Part shown: positions 41,512 to 49,769 of the stretch, piece after piece
How the letters are laid out: every line of letters begins with the position of its first letter
How positions within the stretch are numbered: position 1 is the stretch's first letter
Source: DASQZT01 sp963728965
GTDB lineage: Bacteria > Acidobacteriota > Terriglobia > Bryobacterales > Bryobacteraceae
Assembly: GCA_963728965.1 (NCBI GenBank)
Contig: CAVSMH010000009.1
Coordinates: 92,097 to 156,096 of the forward strand
Direction of reading: 5' to 3'
DNA length: 64,000 nucleotides
Notes under the pieces: model-generated
What the model saw: the letters and a program-made list of their open reading frames with translations, nothing else
The model's database searches: none
Told to the model about the DNA's origin: nothing
Made by a program: the position numbers and the translations under genes

Positions 41512-41969
41512 GATACGGTTACTCTCCATTTCGATTGAGCCGTTGCGGGAAAGGGGGCGGGCTCGGAGCCCGCCCCGTCAGGCGAAAAAAGGACTCCCCT
41601 CTGCACATGTCGCGGATGAGCGGAGACCTTCAGGTAGGGTATGCCCAGGAACGATCTGCCGCTCACTCGCGTAATCTCGATGCTATTGCAGTGCTGCAAG
41701 GTCACGATGGCGGTGAGCCGCTTCAACGCCGCGCCGAGCGCCTTTTGGCGGTCAAAGCCGAACACGGTGGCCCCGATTTCTCCAGCCATGAAGAAAAAGG
41801 TCCATCCTGCTTCCCGAAGCGCCTTTTCGAACGTGAGCCGATCGTCTCGAACCGCTACCCACCCATTCGAATGTGGCTCGCTCTCGAGCAGGAGGGAGGC
41901 CGGCAAATGCGTGGCATCCTTAACCCAAATACTTCCCGCTGCGATGGTGTTTGTCATGATCGGGGTCAT
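41508..41969 (-). CDS. Conserved hypothetical protein upstream of groES
   Basis: 153 aa from ATG 41967-41969, which overlaps the previous stop as ATGA. The body reads TNTIAAGSIWVKDATHLPAS, WTFFFMAGEIGATVFGFDRQ and ALKRLTAIVTLQHCNSIEIT, a compact alpha/beta protein with no motif I recognise. The last 20 residues are encoded by the GC-rich hairpin at 41554-41576, so the true C-terminus may have been extended by mutation of an earlier stop. It overlaps the start of groES by four bases. Confidence 0.6.
   Translation of the reverse strand: MTPIMTNTIAAGSIWVKDATHLPASLLLESEPHSNGWVAVRDDRLTFEKALREAGWTFFFMAGEIGATVFGFDRQKALGAALKRLTAIVTLQHCNSIEITRVSGRSFLGIPYLKVSAHPRHVQRGVLFSPDGAGSEPAPFPATAQSKWRVTVS
41554..41576. 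terminator. GC-rich hairpin before groES
   Basis: Ten-base perfect arms GGGGCGGGCT and AGCCCGCCCC around a CGG loop. Read toward groES it is followed by CTTTCCC, a poor T tract. It may terminate the upstream pair of genes or attenuate read-through into groESL. Confidence 0.55.
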
Positions 41970-42178
41970 TTCACCGGACCTGGAGCGGCGCTCGCGGCAT
42001 GAGCCAGCCATACCACCGGGTGGGAGCGGACTTCTCCATTGGACTCCGTGATGTCCGCCCAGTTGACATCGCCTCTCAACCGGAGAAAGACGCCGGGGGT
42101 GCCTTGATATGAGCCAAGGGCCAGCACGACTTTGTCGCCCTCGCGGAATGTAGAAACAGCAAGTGGGGTGCTCGTCAT
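41966..42178 (-). CDS. Small KOW/SH3-like protein
   Basis: 70 aa. FREGDKVVLALGSYQGTPGV then FLRLRGDVNWADITE has the G-x-V-x-x-x-x-G-x-Y/F-x-G pattern of a KOW or small SH3-like barrel. Such domains bind RNA or protein. Its stop overlaps the start of the next gene, so the two are translated together. Function unknown. Confidence 0.6.
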   Translation of the reverse strand: MTSTPLAVSTFREGDKVVLALGSYQGTPGVFLRLRGDVNWADITESNGEVRSHPVVWLAHAASAAPGPVK

Positions 42179-42217
42179 CTTGTGCGTCTCCTTCGATCAG
42201 GCATTTTCTGCCTCGGG

Positions 42218-42913
42218 TTACATGCGAAACGTCGGCTTGTTCACAAGCCTTGCCTTTTCCAGTTTGGTTCTGGCTGCGTCTGCTTCACTCGCGATACGGG
42301 CGGCATCTCTTTGCGGGGCTTCCCGATCGTCGAGCCGCTTGGCCTCCAGTGTGGCAGCTAGAGCCGCTGCCTGCAGCCGCTTAGCGACACCGACCAGCCT
42401 GAATGTGGGCCCATACGAGTTCCGGATCAGGTCGAAGCGGTACTGCGAATCCTCCCATTGGGCGAGAATGTCATCCCGATCGCCGTAGCTTCCCGCAACG
42501 ACCTTGGCCGGCGCTGTGGGTCTCGAGGCTGGCCCGTACGTCGTCGAGATTGCATCGATGAAGTCGTCGTCCGTCAATCCCTCCGTTTCGTACCGGTCGT
42601 ACTTGACGACGATCCGAAACAGTTCACCATCACAGAAGCCGAAGACCACCTCTTGGGCCGCTTCTCTTTTGGACGATGGGCCGAGAGACTGAGGCCGCCA
42701 TTCCAGCTCCTGGATGAGGGCCGGGCGGCGATGGACCATCTTCACCTGAGACGGATTAGCGCCCGCCAGTTTGGCGACCGTCGACACGTTGGCGCCGAAT
42801 TGAAAACTCCGGTACACGGAGAGATCTGCCGCCAATGAGGCGGTAGAGCCCGCTCCGAACACCAGGATTAGCGAAATGGTGAATCCCGATGCGATCCGTC
42901 GGAAGTTATCCAT
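42218..42913 (-). CDS. Secreted protein of unknown function
   Basis: 231 aa from ATG 42911-42913. Signal peptide FRRIASGFTISLILVFGAGS to about residue 28. The mature part has SFQFGANVSTVAKLAGANPS near the start, a strand-rich middle, and a charged helical tail (AAALAATLEAKRLDDREAPQ, then ARTKLEKARL) that may form a coiled coil. Overlaps the upstream membrane-protein gene by eight bases. Family not recognised. Confidence 0.7.
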   Translation of the reverse strand: MDNFRRIASGFTISLILVFGAGSTASLAADLSVYRSFQFGANVSTVAKLAGANPSQVKMVHRRPALIQELEWRPQSLGPSSKREAAQEVVFGFCDGELFRIVVKYDRYETEGLTDDDFIDAISTTYGPASRPTAPAKVVAGSYGDRDDILAQWEDSQYRFDLIRNSYGPTFRLVGVAKRLQAAALAATLEAKRLDDREAPQRDAARIASEADAARTKLEKARLVNKPTFRM

Positions 42914-43352
42914 TGTGAGCCATCCTTGCATCCCGGTCGTGCGACCAGGCGAGTGACGCGGCGAACAGAGCGACGCTTCCCAGCACCAAGGCGCGTTCCC
43001 AGCCGCCTGAAAAGCTGAACACGGGCGCCACGGGATTATACAGGAGCGCAAGCGCGCCGAACACGGCGGCGACTGCGTGATACCTCGCCCGGAGGACTTG
43101 GAACATCACGACCAGCGCGCCGGAAGTCACCACGAGTCGCGCCACGAACTCGAACCAGCCAAGACGGGACCAGAGGCCCGCCGCGGCAAGCAACGCCGCA
43201 ATCGAGGCCCATTGGATGGCCTTTACCCGCGCGGCGCTGCTACGCCGGTCATTCACACGGCCCTTGGTCGGCCATTCCTGCCATTCTGCTTCGTCGAGCG
43301 ACTTGGCTGCCGGTGTTTCCCCTTGGTTTCGTGATTCCTTCAGGTTGTTCAT
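42906..43352 (-). CDS. Small integral membrane protein
   Basis: 148 aa. A polar 44-residue cytoplasmic N-terminus precedes three to four membrane helices: WASIAALLAAAGLWSRLG, FVARLVVTSGALVVMFQVL, AVAAVFGALALLYNPVA and ALVLGSVALFAASLAWS. DUF6804-like small membrane proteins have this look, but the match is not certain. AGGAAAGG precedes the start. Coupled to the downstream secreted protein. Confidence 0.7.
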   Translation of the reverse strand: MNNLKESRNQGETPAAKSLDEAEWQEWPTKGRVNDRRSSAARVKAIQWASIAALLAAAGLWSRLGWFEFVARLVVTSGALVVMFQVLRARYHAVAAVFGALALLYNPVAPVFSFSGGWERALVLGSVALFAASLAWSHDRDARMAHNG

Positions 43353-44043
43353 TACGCCTTTCCTAACGCACGATCGCCGCCAAAGGATTTGGCATTGAGC
43401 CGATTCGGTCGCCGCAGTGTTTGGTTGGAGTCTCGGGGGCTGTCGGGTAACGGTATATGGTCAAGTGACCACGGGCGGTCAGGTCTGTTCGAAAGCCTTG
43501 AGGCGCGATAACGCCGATTGCAGTCGAGACGGATCCAACCGCGCCAAGGCGGATCGAGCACGATTCGCGATTCGCCCAAGTGACTGCCCCCGGACGCAAC
43601 ATTGGGGATGACAGCAAGCTGCCACCCCCTACGCGGCTTCGTCCAGACGTCTGACGGGTCCGCTGTCTTTGGCCAGCAGGGGCACAATCGCCAGGGTAGC
43701 CACCAGAATCATTCGCATTTTCTTACCTCTTTTGGTCGACCGGTGAACCCCGGTGGGGCTTGGGCGACACGGCTGGTTGTGCACGGGTCGCGCCAACAAC
43801 CGGGTCTTTTGTTGAGCCCGTTCGGCCGGGCGGCCTTGGCGGCGTCGGTGGAGCGCTTCGCGAGCGACCGCCGGGCGTCAAATGACTAGGCGCGGGCGGA
43901 CTCCGGCCAGCGTGCCGGCATCGGCGCGAACTTCTCGAGCCAGGGGCCGTGATTGGGGTTATCGAGCGCGGAAGCCGCTGACGGGGAGCTGTCGAATCGT
44001 GAATCACGAGGTTCAACAGCGCTGGTGGTCAACAGCAGCCCGA
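43353..44043. other. Long intergenic stretch with one gene relic
   Basis: About 690 bases with no intact gene that I can support on either strand. The only protein-like trace is the short minus-strand remnant at 43629-43718. The rest shows no clear promoter, RNA or repeat. Confidence 0.5.
43629..43718 (-). pseudogene. 5' remnant of a Ysc84/SYLF-type lipid-binding gene
   Basis: A 29-codon frame starts at ATG 43716-43718 after a good AGAGG site and reads MRMILVATLAIVPLLA, a signal peptide, then VRRLDEAA before TAG. Secreted SYLF (Ysc84) proteins commonly begin with a signal peptide followed by xRLxEAAxVLxEI. The remainder of such a gene is not found downstream. Most likely a truncated pseudogene, but a genuine tiny secreted peptide cannot be excluded. 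Confidence 0.4.
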
Positions 44044-46158
44044 TTAGAGATCCTTGCGGGAGATACCGAGCTTTTTCATCATGGCGTTCAGAGTGGTCCG
44101 GTGCAGTCCGAGACGCGTCGCAGCCGTTGTGACTACTCCGCCGCTCTCCTGCAGCATTCGGATGATGTGTTCCCGCTCCACCTGCTCGAGCGTGGCGCTG
44201 CCCGCGGCTTCCGGGGCACTTTCGCGGATCTCGGCTAACGGCGCCCGCAGGCTGGGACCTCTCGAGAGGATCACTGCCCGTTCAATGAAGTTTTCGAGCT
44301 CGCGGATATTGCCCGGCCAACCCCAGCTCACCAGTTCCCGCATCGTCTCCGACGGGATCTTGTCGATCTGGCGATCCATCTTCGCGGCATACTTCTTCGT
44401 GAAATGCCGGGCGAGGATGGGGATGTCCTCGGGCCGATCGCGCAACGGAGGCGTCGTGATCGGAAAGACTTTCAGCCGATAGTAGAGATCGCTCCGGAAG
44501 AGTTTATCGCCCATCATCTGGGTGAGATTCCGGTTGGTCGCCGCGACCAGGCGGACGTCAATCGGAATGGTCTTCGTGCCGCCCAGCCTCTCAAACGACT
44601 TCTCCTGTAACGCCCGGAGTAATTTCGGCTGCAGGTCCAACGGGATATCGCCCACCTCGTCCAGGAACAGGGTGCCCCGATGGGCCATCTCGAACCGCCC
44701 GATCTTTTGCTGCAACGCGCCCGTAAAGGCGCCTCTCTCGTAACCGAATAATTCGCTTTCGAGAAGTCCGGTCGGAATGGCCGCACAATTCAATGTGACG
44801 AACGGGAGATGATTGCGCGGGCTCATACGATGGACCGCCCGCGCAACCAGTTCCTTCCCGGTGCCGGTTTCTCCCAGGATCAGAACGGTCGCGTCGGTAG
44901 GCGCAACCACTTCGACCTGCCGAAGAATGCGTTTCAGGGCGGCGCTGGCGCCCACCATCTCCTCGAAGTCCTTTTGTGGTTCGACGTCGTCTTCCTCGAC
45001 GCTCTCCAGCCGGTCCCGTTCCCGCAGGTCCTGCACAAACGTGATCCATCGGAAAGGAGAGAGCTTCAATACCGCCGTGGCGACCAGGACTGGAATGCGG
45101 GTTCCATCCTTGTGGATCAGGTCCTTTTCAAAGGGCGTGCAGGCGCCGAATCTGAGACCTTCTTCGTGCGCCAACTCATCGAGCGCCGCATACTCCGGCG
45201 GGGTGAGATCGGGCCAGTTTAGCCGCCCGGAGAGCAAATCTTCGCGGGTATATCCGACCAGTTCGAGAAAGGCGTCGTTGGCGTCCGGGATTCGGTCAAA
45301 CTCGCCGGATGCGACGCCGGCGATGGTCGATTTCGCCGGGATCGGTCGCGCGCGCGCGCGCGTGCGCCGCAGCTTCTCATCTCTCTCGTGACGATCGCTG
45401 AAATCGCGGACGACACGCGCAAAGCCCTGCAACGCGCCGTCTTCCCGGCGGAGCGCCATGGTAACGACGTTGGCCCAAAATCGCTCGCCGCCTTTTTTCA
45501 GGTGCCAGTCTTCGTTTACCAAGTGGCCTTCGGCGGCAGTCCGCTTCAGTTTTTCTTCAAAGTTCTGGCGAACCTCCTGGTCGCTCGGATAGAGAAAGGA
45601 CACATGTTGGCCGATGGCCTCGTCGGTTGTGTAGCCGTAAATGCGCTCGGCGCCCGAATACCACGTGACGATCTCTCCCTCCACATCCAACAGGAAGAGC
45701 GCATAGTCCTGGACCCACGATGGGATCCGATCGTTGTCCGCCTCGACCGCGCCCGCTGTCTCGGACGCTGCTGTCTTATCGTGGAGGAGCAGCACATGAC
45801 GCACCGGCAGCACGTTCCCTTTGGCAGTGTACGCAACTTCGCGCGGGCTTCCATCAGGACCAACCAGATGGAGCGTGCCTTTCTGTTGCCCATGCTTCTG
45901 CAAGGCCTTTCCAATCTGTGAGATTTGGGGCTTGAAACCGGGTTGCGCAAAGTCGCCGACCGGGCGGCCGATGATCTTCTCCCGCGGGACTCCTAACAGT
46001 TTGCCGGCGCCGGCGCTGGCATCCCTGGAGTTGCCTTCGTCGTCCGTAATGAGGATAGGAGCCGAAGGATGATAGACAATCGCCCGGAAGAGGAGTTCCA
46101 GTTCTCTTGGGCCGTTCTCCACGAGCCAGCGGATGGCTGGCGAGGCAGCGGAACTCAT
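44044..46158 (-). CDS. Sigma-54-dependent regulator with three PAS domains
   Basis: 704 aa. PAS 1 at about 20-125, PAS 2 at about 148-258 (DYALFLLDVEGEIVTWYSGA, GYTTDEAIGQHVSFLYP), PAS 3 at about 275-390 (NDAFLELVGYTREDLLSGRL). The AAA+ module follows: Walker A GETGTGKE, sigma-54 contact loop GAFTGA, Walker B GTLFLDEVGD, FRSDLYYRLKVFPI. The C-terminus is a Fis-type HTH (VVTTAATRLGLHRTTLNAMM). A cytoplasmic redox, light or ligand signal sensed by the PAS units should release sigma-54 activation. The linker before PAS 3 is encoded by a (CG)8 tract. No sigma-54 promoter was found close by. Confidence 0.92.
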   Translation of the reverse strand: MSSAASPAIRWLVENGPRELELLFRAIVYHPSAPILITDDEGNSRDASAGAGKLLGVPREKIIGRPVGDFAQPGFKPQISQIGKALQKHGQQKGTLHLVGPDGSPREVAYTAKGNVLPVRHVLLLHDKTAASETAGAVEADNDRIPSWVQDYALFLLDVEGEIVTWYSGAERIYGYTTDEAIGQHVSFLYPSDQEVRQNFEEKLKRTAAEGHLVNEDWHLKKGGERFWANVVTMALRREDGALQGFARVVRDFSDRHERDEKLRRTRARARPIPAKSTIAGVASGEFDRIPDANDAFLELVGYTREDLLSGRLNWPDLTPPEYAALDELAHEEGLRFGACTPFEKDLIHKDGTRIPVLVATAVLKLSPFRWITFVQDLRERDRLESVEEDDVEPQKDFEEMVGASAALKRILRQVEVVAPTDATVLILGETGTGKELVARAVHRMSPRNHLPFVTLNCAAIPTGLLESELFGYERGAFTGALQQKIGRFEMAHRGTLFLDEVGDIPLDLQPKLLRALQEKSFERLGGTKTIPIDVRLVAATNRNLTQMMGDKLFRSDLYYRLKVFPITTPPLRDRPEDIPILARHFTKKYAAKMDRQIDKIPSETMRELVSWGWPGNIRELENFIERAVILSRGPSLRAPLAEIRESAPEAAGSATLEQVEREHIIRMLQESGGVVTTAATRLGLHRTTLNAMMKKLGISRKDL
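45347..45362. repeat. (CG)8 simple-sequence tract inside the PAS regulator gene
   Basis: Sixteen bases of perfect CG dinucleotide repeat encode RARAR in the linker between PAS 2 and PAS 3. A change of one unit would shift the reading frame. Confidence 0.85.
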
Positions 46159-46355
46159 CGTTGCTTAGACCTCCACGCCGTCGATTCCGAGCAGCCCCAG
46201 GGCCGCCTGAGAGACGAAGTCGGTTCACGCCGAGAGGATCCCGCAAACAGTTGGAAGCCGAGAACGGCAGCCGTCCCTATGTTACCATTCGCGCGCTGCG
46301 ACGTTAACGGATCGACCAAATATGGTCACCGAGCGGTGTCGGGCAGCACCGGCCG

Positions 46356-46940
46356 TCATTTTCTACGGAGCACCTTTCGCTTGAGATCCGGCAAAAACTC
46401 CGCCACCAAATTGTCGAGCACATCGAACCCGAGTGTCACTGAGCCCTGTATGAATCCGAGGCGCGCCGTATTTAGCCGGCTCGGATACCACTGGTTCGAG
46501 AGAAACGCCGCGCCATACGCGCTTCCGATCCGCCACGAGGACACCGTTTCGCCGCCGTCATCCGTGCGCGTGAGCAGTGTTCCGCGGAGCGCACGTCCGG
46601 ACCGGCGCCAAAACCCGCCGCCGCCCGACCGGACGTAACGCGGGTCCTGATGCAGCGTCGAATCGAGGCCGAGCGCGAGCGCGCTGCGGATTCCGGACGC
46701 TGCCAACGTGGAGCCAAAACGCTTGCCATACCCGGCGGCGCCCTGTCCCCACTCGGTGGGGGCGTCAGCTTCCTGCCGGATTCCGGCCGACACGGCGGCG
46801 CCCACGATGGCCAATGGCGCGAACGTGCTCTTGGCGTGAAAGTACAGCTTGGCTTTCCGGTCGAACTGCTCCGCCGGCTGAGCCACCGCGGCAATCGTCA
46901 GCGACAGGATCAGGAGCAGGTGTGCCAGTCTGGTCTTCAC
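46356..46940 (-). CDS. Secreted/outer-surface protein, unknown function
   Basis: 194 aa, GTG start with AAAGGTG upstream. Signal peptide KTRLAHLLLILSLTIAAVAQ. The mature part has FHAKSTFAPLAIVGAAVSAG, GYGKRFGSTLAASGIRSALA, LHQDPRYVRSGGGGFWRRSG and ARLGFIQGSVTLGFDVLDNL. Alternating glycine-rich and hydrophobic stretches hint at membrane association. The pattern H-Q-D-P-R-Y with a G-F-x-x-R block is familiar from acidobacterial hypothetical proteins, but no function is known to me. Confidence 0.75.
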   Translation of the reverse strand: MKTRLAHLLLILSLTIAAVAQPAEQFDRKAKLYFHAKSTFAPLAIVGAAVSAGIRQEADAPTEWGQGAAGYGKRFGSTLAASGIRSALALGLDSTLHQDPRYVRSGGGGFWRRSGRALRGTLLTRTDDGGETVSSWRIGSAYGAAFLSNQWYPSRLNTARLGFIQGSVTLGFDVLDNLVAEFLPDLKRKVLRRK

Positions 46941-47286
46941 GATTCGACACCTTTATCTTTCCGTGACATGGTTTCCGGACGTGACACTGGGCACGTTTTT
47001 CACCAAAGCATCCTTTATGTATGCGAGCACGGCATGCTATGGGGCCATACCGTGAACGCGCTTGACCGCATTTGGTCACATGACGCCTTACGGTCAGTTC
47101 CCCCCGCACGCTCCAGGTCTGCGAGTGTGGCCGGATGCGGGCACATATGGCCGAACCGGGGTTCCGCGCGAACGGCCCCCGGAGTGCCTCTATCGAAAAT
47201 GCGGGACGTGTCCGCCGAGATCTGACTCACGCCGTACTCGCAGCGACAGCAGACTACCCGGTCCAGACAGGGGAAGAAGAGACGAC
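46941..47286. other. Intergenic region, no gene seen
   Basis: About 345 bases between divergent genes. Small palindromic patches (for example GCATGC near 47031 and a TTGACC/GGTCA pair near 47059-47077) are visible, but I find no convincing sigma-70 or sigma-54 promoter and no coding frame. Confidence 0.4.
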
Positions 47287-47619
47287 ATGAAGCTAATCAA
47301 AGCAGCAACGACCACGTGTTTTCTGGCGGCAATGGCCGCCCTTGTGGAGCCCGCCAATTTAAAGGCCGGGCCCATGGTGCTGGAAATGAGGCAGGCGCCC
47401 GTCATGGCCATCCAGACGACCGGAAACGAAGTGCAGCTCGCGGAGCCGGTGACGCCGCCGCCGGCTTGGACGGAAGTGGCGACAGCCGCCCCAAATACGG
47501 AAGGGGCGCTAGCGGCCACCGCCAGCCCATTGCCCCGAATGGCGCTGTTCCGGCTTCTCGCGTGGAGCGGATTCCTGGCGCCCCGGTTTATCCGGGTTGC
47601 GGTTCGGGTAAGGACCTGA
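47287..47619 (+). CDS. Small exported hypothetical protein
   Basis: 110 aa from ATG 47287. An N-terminal hydrophobic stretch (LIKAATTTCFLAAMAALVEPA) is a likely signal peptide; the middle is Ala/Pro/Thr-rich (VTPPPAWTEVATAAPN), and a second hydrophobic, basic segment ends the protein (ALFRLLAWSGFLAPRFIRVA). Upstream GGGGAAG may serve as ribosome site. No recognised family; it precedes the malic enzyme by about 55 bases and may share its transcript. Confidence 0.5.
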   Translation: MKLIKAATTTCFLAAMAALVEPANLKAGPMVLEMRQAPVMAIQTTGNEVQLAEPVTPPPAWTEVATAAPNTEGALAATASPLPRMALFRLLAWSGFLAPRFIRVAVRVRT

Positions 47620-47674
47620 CTGAGCTGTCACGCGGTGAGCCGACCCGACGCGCAACCGCATAAAAGGGGACAAC

Positions 47675-49402
47675 GTGCGACAGAGAGTGATCCCGATATT
47701 GGCGCCCACCGCGAAACGCCGGATGAATGTGGACAGGTGCTATGCGACCAAGGTTCGCGGACTCGCCGTGCTCAATTCGCCGCTGTTAAACAAGGGAATC
47801 GCGTTCACGGCGGAAGAACGAAGAGCCTTGGGCCTCACCGGTCTGCTCCCGCCGGACATTAGCACGCTGGCGGCCCAAGTCATGCGCGCGTACATTCAGT
47901 ACGAGCGCCTGCCGGACGTATTGAGCAAGAACGTCTATCTCACCGCGCTCCACGATCGCAACGAAGTGCTGTTCTACCGCTTGCTCTCCGAGCACTTGCG
48001 CGAAATGATCCCCGTAGTAAACGATCTGACGATCGGCATCGCGATCGAGCAGTACCACCACGAGTGCCGCCGCCCGCGCGGCCTTTACCTCTCCATCGAT
48101 CACGCCGATTCCATCGAGGAGGCATTTGCCAGCCTCAACGCCAGTCCTGGCGATATCGACCTGATCCTGGCCACAGATGCCGAGCAGATCCAGGGAATCG
48201 GCGATTGGGGAGTCGGCGGAATCGAAGTGTCGATCGGCAAATTGGCGATCCATACGGCCGCGGGTGGAATCGATCCGACGCGCGTGATTCCGGTGATGCT
48301 CGATGTAGGCACTAACCGTGAAAGCCTGCTGAGCGACCCCATGTACATCGGCAACCGGCACGCCCGGATCCGCGGGGAGCAGTTCGACGCCTTTATCGAC
48401 GCTTACGTCAAGGCCGCGACCAGGCTGTTCCCCAAGGCGCTGCTGCAGTGGGAGGACTTCGCGCCCGGCAACGGACGGCGCATCCTCGAGAAGTACCGCG
48501 ACCAGATCTGCACCTTCAACGACGACATGCAGGGCACCGGCGTCATTACGCTGGCAGCGGCGATTTCCGCGGTCCGCGTCTGCGGAACGCCGCTCCGCAA
48601 TCAGCGGGTGGTCATCGTTGGCGCGGGCGCTGCGGGAATAGGGATCGCCGACCAGATCCGCGACGCGATGACGCGTGAGGGGCTGTCCAAAGAGGATGCA
48701 GCCCGGCGCATCTGGTGCGTGGACCGGCAGGGGTTGCTCACCGCTGGTATGCCAGGGTTGTGCGACTATCAAGCGACCTATGCCCGCCCGCCTGCCGAAA
48801 GCGTGAATTGGAAGCACGACGGCAACGGCCTTGGCTTGGCCGAAGTCGTTCGCCGGGTGCGGCCGACCATGCTGATCGGCGCCTCCACCGCGTCGGGCCG
48901 TTTCACCGAAGAGATCGTCAGGGAAATGGCCGCCCATGTCGACCGGCCCATCATTTTTGCGCTTTCGAGTCCGTCGCCGCGGTCCGAGGCCACCCCCCCC
49001 GATCTGATTGCCTGGACCGAGGGGCGGGCGCTGATCGCCACCGGCAGCGCCTTTCCGCCCGTCACATATAAAGGGGTGACCTACGTGGTCGCGCAGGTGA
49101 ATAATGCCATGTTGTACCCGGGTCTTTGTCTCGGCGCGATCGTCTCGCAAGCCGGCAGGATCAGTGCCGGCATGTTCGCGGCGGCGGCGAGCGCCGTGTC
49201 CAGCCTGGTGACGGTGCGCCAGCCTGGCGCGTCACTGCTCCCGCAGATCGACGATTTGCGCAGCGTGTCGCTGACGGTCGCAGTGGCTGTCGCCGAGGCG
49301 GCGGAAGCTGAGGGCTTGGCCGGAATTGAATTCAGCGACATCGTTCAACAGGTGCAGGACGCAATGTGGCAGCCGGAGTATCGGCGGATCGAGGCGTCCT
49401 GA
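47675..49402 (+). CDS. NAD(P)-dependent malic enzyme (MaeA/SfcA type)
   Basis: 575 aa, GTG start. Large malic enzyme with the N-terminal domain (LNSPLLNKGIAFTAEERRAL, GLTGLLPP), active-site Tyr/Lys region (LFYRLLSEHLREMIPVV, GIGDWGVGGIEVSIGKLAIH), metal-binding ED in QWEDFAPGNGRRIL and D in FNDDMQGTG, and the nucleotide fold VVIVGAGAAGIGIADQI. Converts malate to pyruvate and CO2 with NAD(P)H production. Length and the VYT-like start place it in the eukaryote/SfcA-like large form rather than the short MaeB form. Separate from the glycan module that follows by 367 bases. Confidence 0.93.
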   Translation: MRQRVIPILAPTAKRRMNVDRCYATKVRGLAVLNSPLLNKGIAFTAEERRALGLTGLLPPDISTLAAQVMRAYIQYERLPDVLSKNVYLTALHDRNEVLFYRLLSEHLREMIPVVNDLTIGIAIEQYHHECRRPRGLYLSIDHADSIEEAFASLNASPGDIDLILATDAEQIQGIGDWGVGGIEVSIGKLAIHTAAGGIDPTRVIPVMLDVGTNRESLLSDPMYIGNRHARIRGEQFDAFIDAYVKAATRLFPKALLQWEDFAPGNGRRILEKYRDQICTFNDDMQGTGVITLAAAISAVRVCGTPLRNQRVVIVGAGAAGIGIADQIRDAMTREGLSKEDAARRIWCVDRQGLLTAGMPGLCDYQATYARPPAESVNWKHDGNGLGLAEVVRRVRPTMLIGASTASGRFTEEIVREMAAHVDRPIIFALSSPSPRSEATPPDLIAWTEGRALIATGSAFPPVTYKGVTYVVAQVNNAMLYPGLCLGAIVSQAGRISAGMFAAAASAVSSLVTVRQPGASLLPQIDDLRSVSLTVAVAVAEAAEAEGLAGIEFSDIVQQVQDAMWQPEYRRIEAS

Positions 49403-49769
49403 GGAAGACGCGAATGGATCGCTTCCACGTGGTGGCAGACGCGGTGCAAACAGGCCTGGGGGGCCCTTGCGGAGTGGCTAAATGGGTGTTCGTATTGCAG
49501 AACGACCCTTCCGATTACCCTTCCGCCTGGTGGCGCCGGTCTGTACGGTGCGCGGGCGGAGCCGGAGCCGTCGAGTCGCGGACTACCGTTCGCGACGCAA
49601 AAGGCCGCATCGCTTCCGGCTTACACGAAGTGGACTTTCCGGAAATCGCGATACCAGCGGTTCCGAGACTCTCACGCAGGTCACCCGCTACCCGTTTTCG
49701 GCTCTGCCCCCGGCCGGTTCATCGTTCGGGCGGAAAGGGTCGTCTTAACCCACCGGAAAGGAATGCCTC
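49403..49769. other. Intergenic region before the glycan operon
   Basis: About 367 bases. An 88-codon plus-strand frame (49482-49748) is arginine-rich and shows no gene-like features, so I do not call it. The last bases carry AAAGGA, the ribosome site of the next gene. The operon promoter is presumably here but I could not identify it. Confidence 0.4.

Noticed and set aside
41512..41560. CIRCE heat-shock operator upstream of groES
   Set aside because: No TTAGCACTC-N9-GAGTGCTAA-like inverted repeat is present.
46960..47010. Sigma-54 promoter (GGGCACGTTTTTCA)
   Set aside because: The -24 half is close, but the -12 half lacks the GC at the required distance.
47786..49150. Minus-strand open frame of about 450 codons
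   Set aside because: Antisense shadow of the malic enzyme; no start context or motif.
49482..49748. 88-codon frame before the glycan operon
   Set aside because: Arg/Ser-rich, no ribosome site, no similarity pattern; treated as non-coding.
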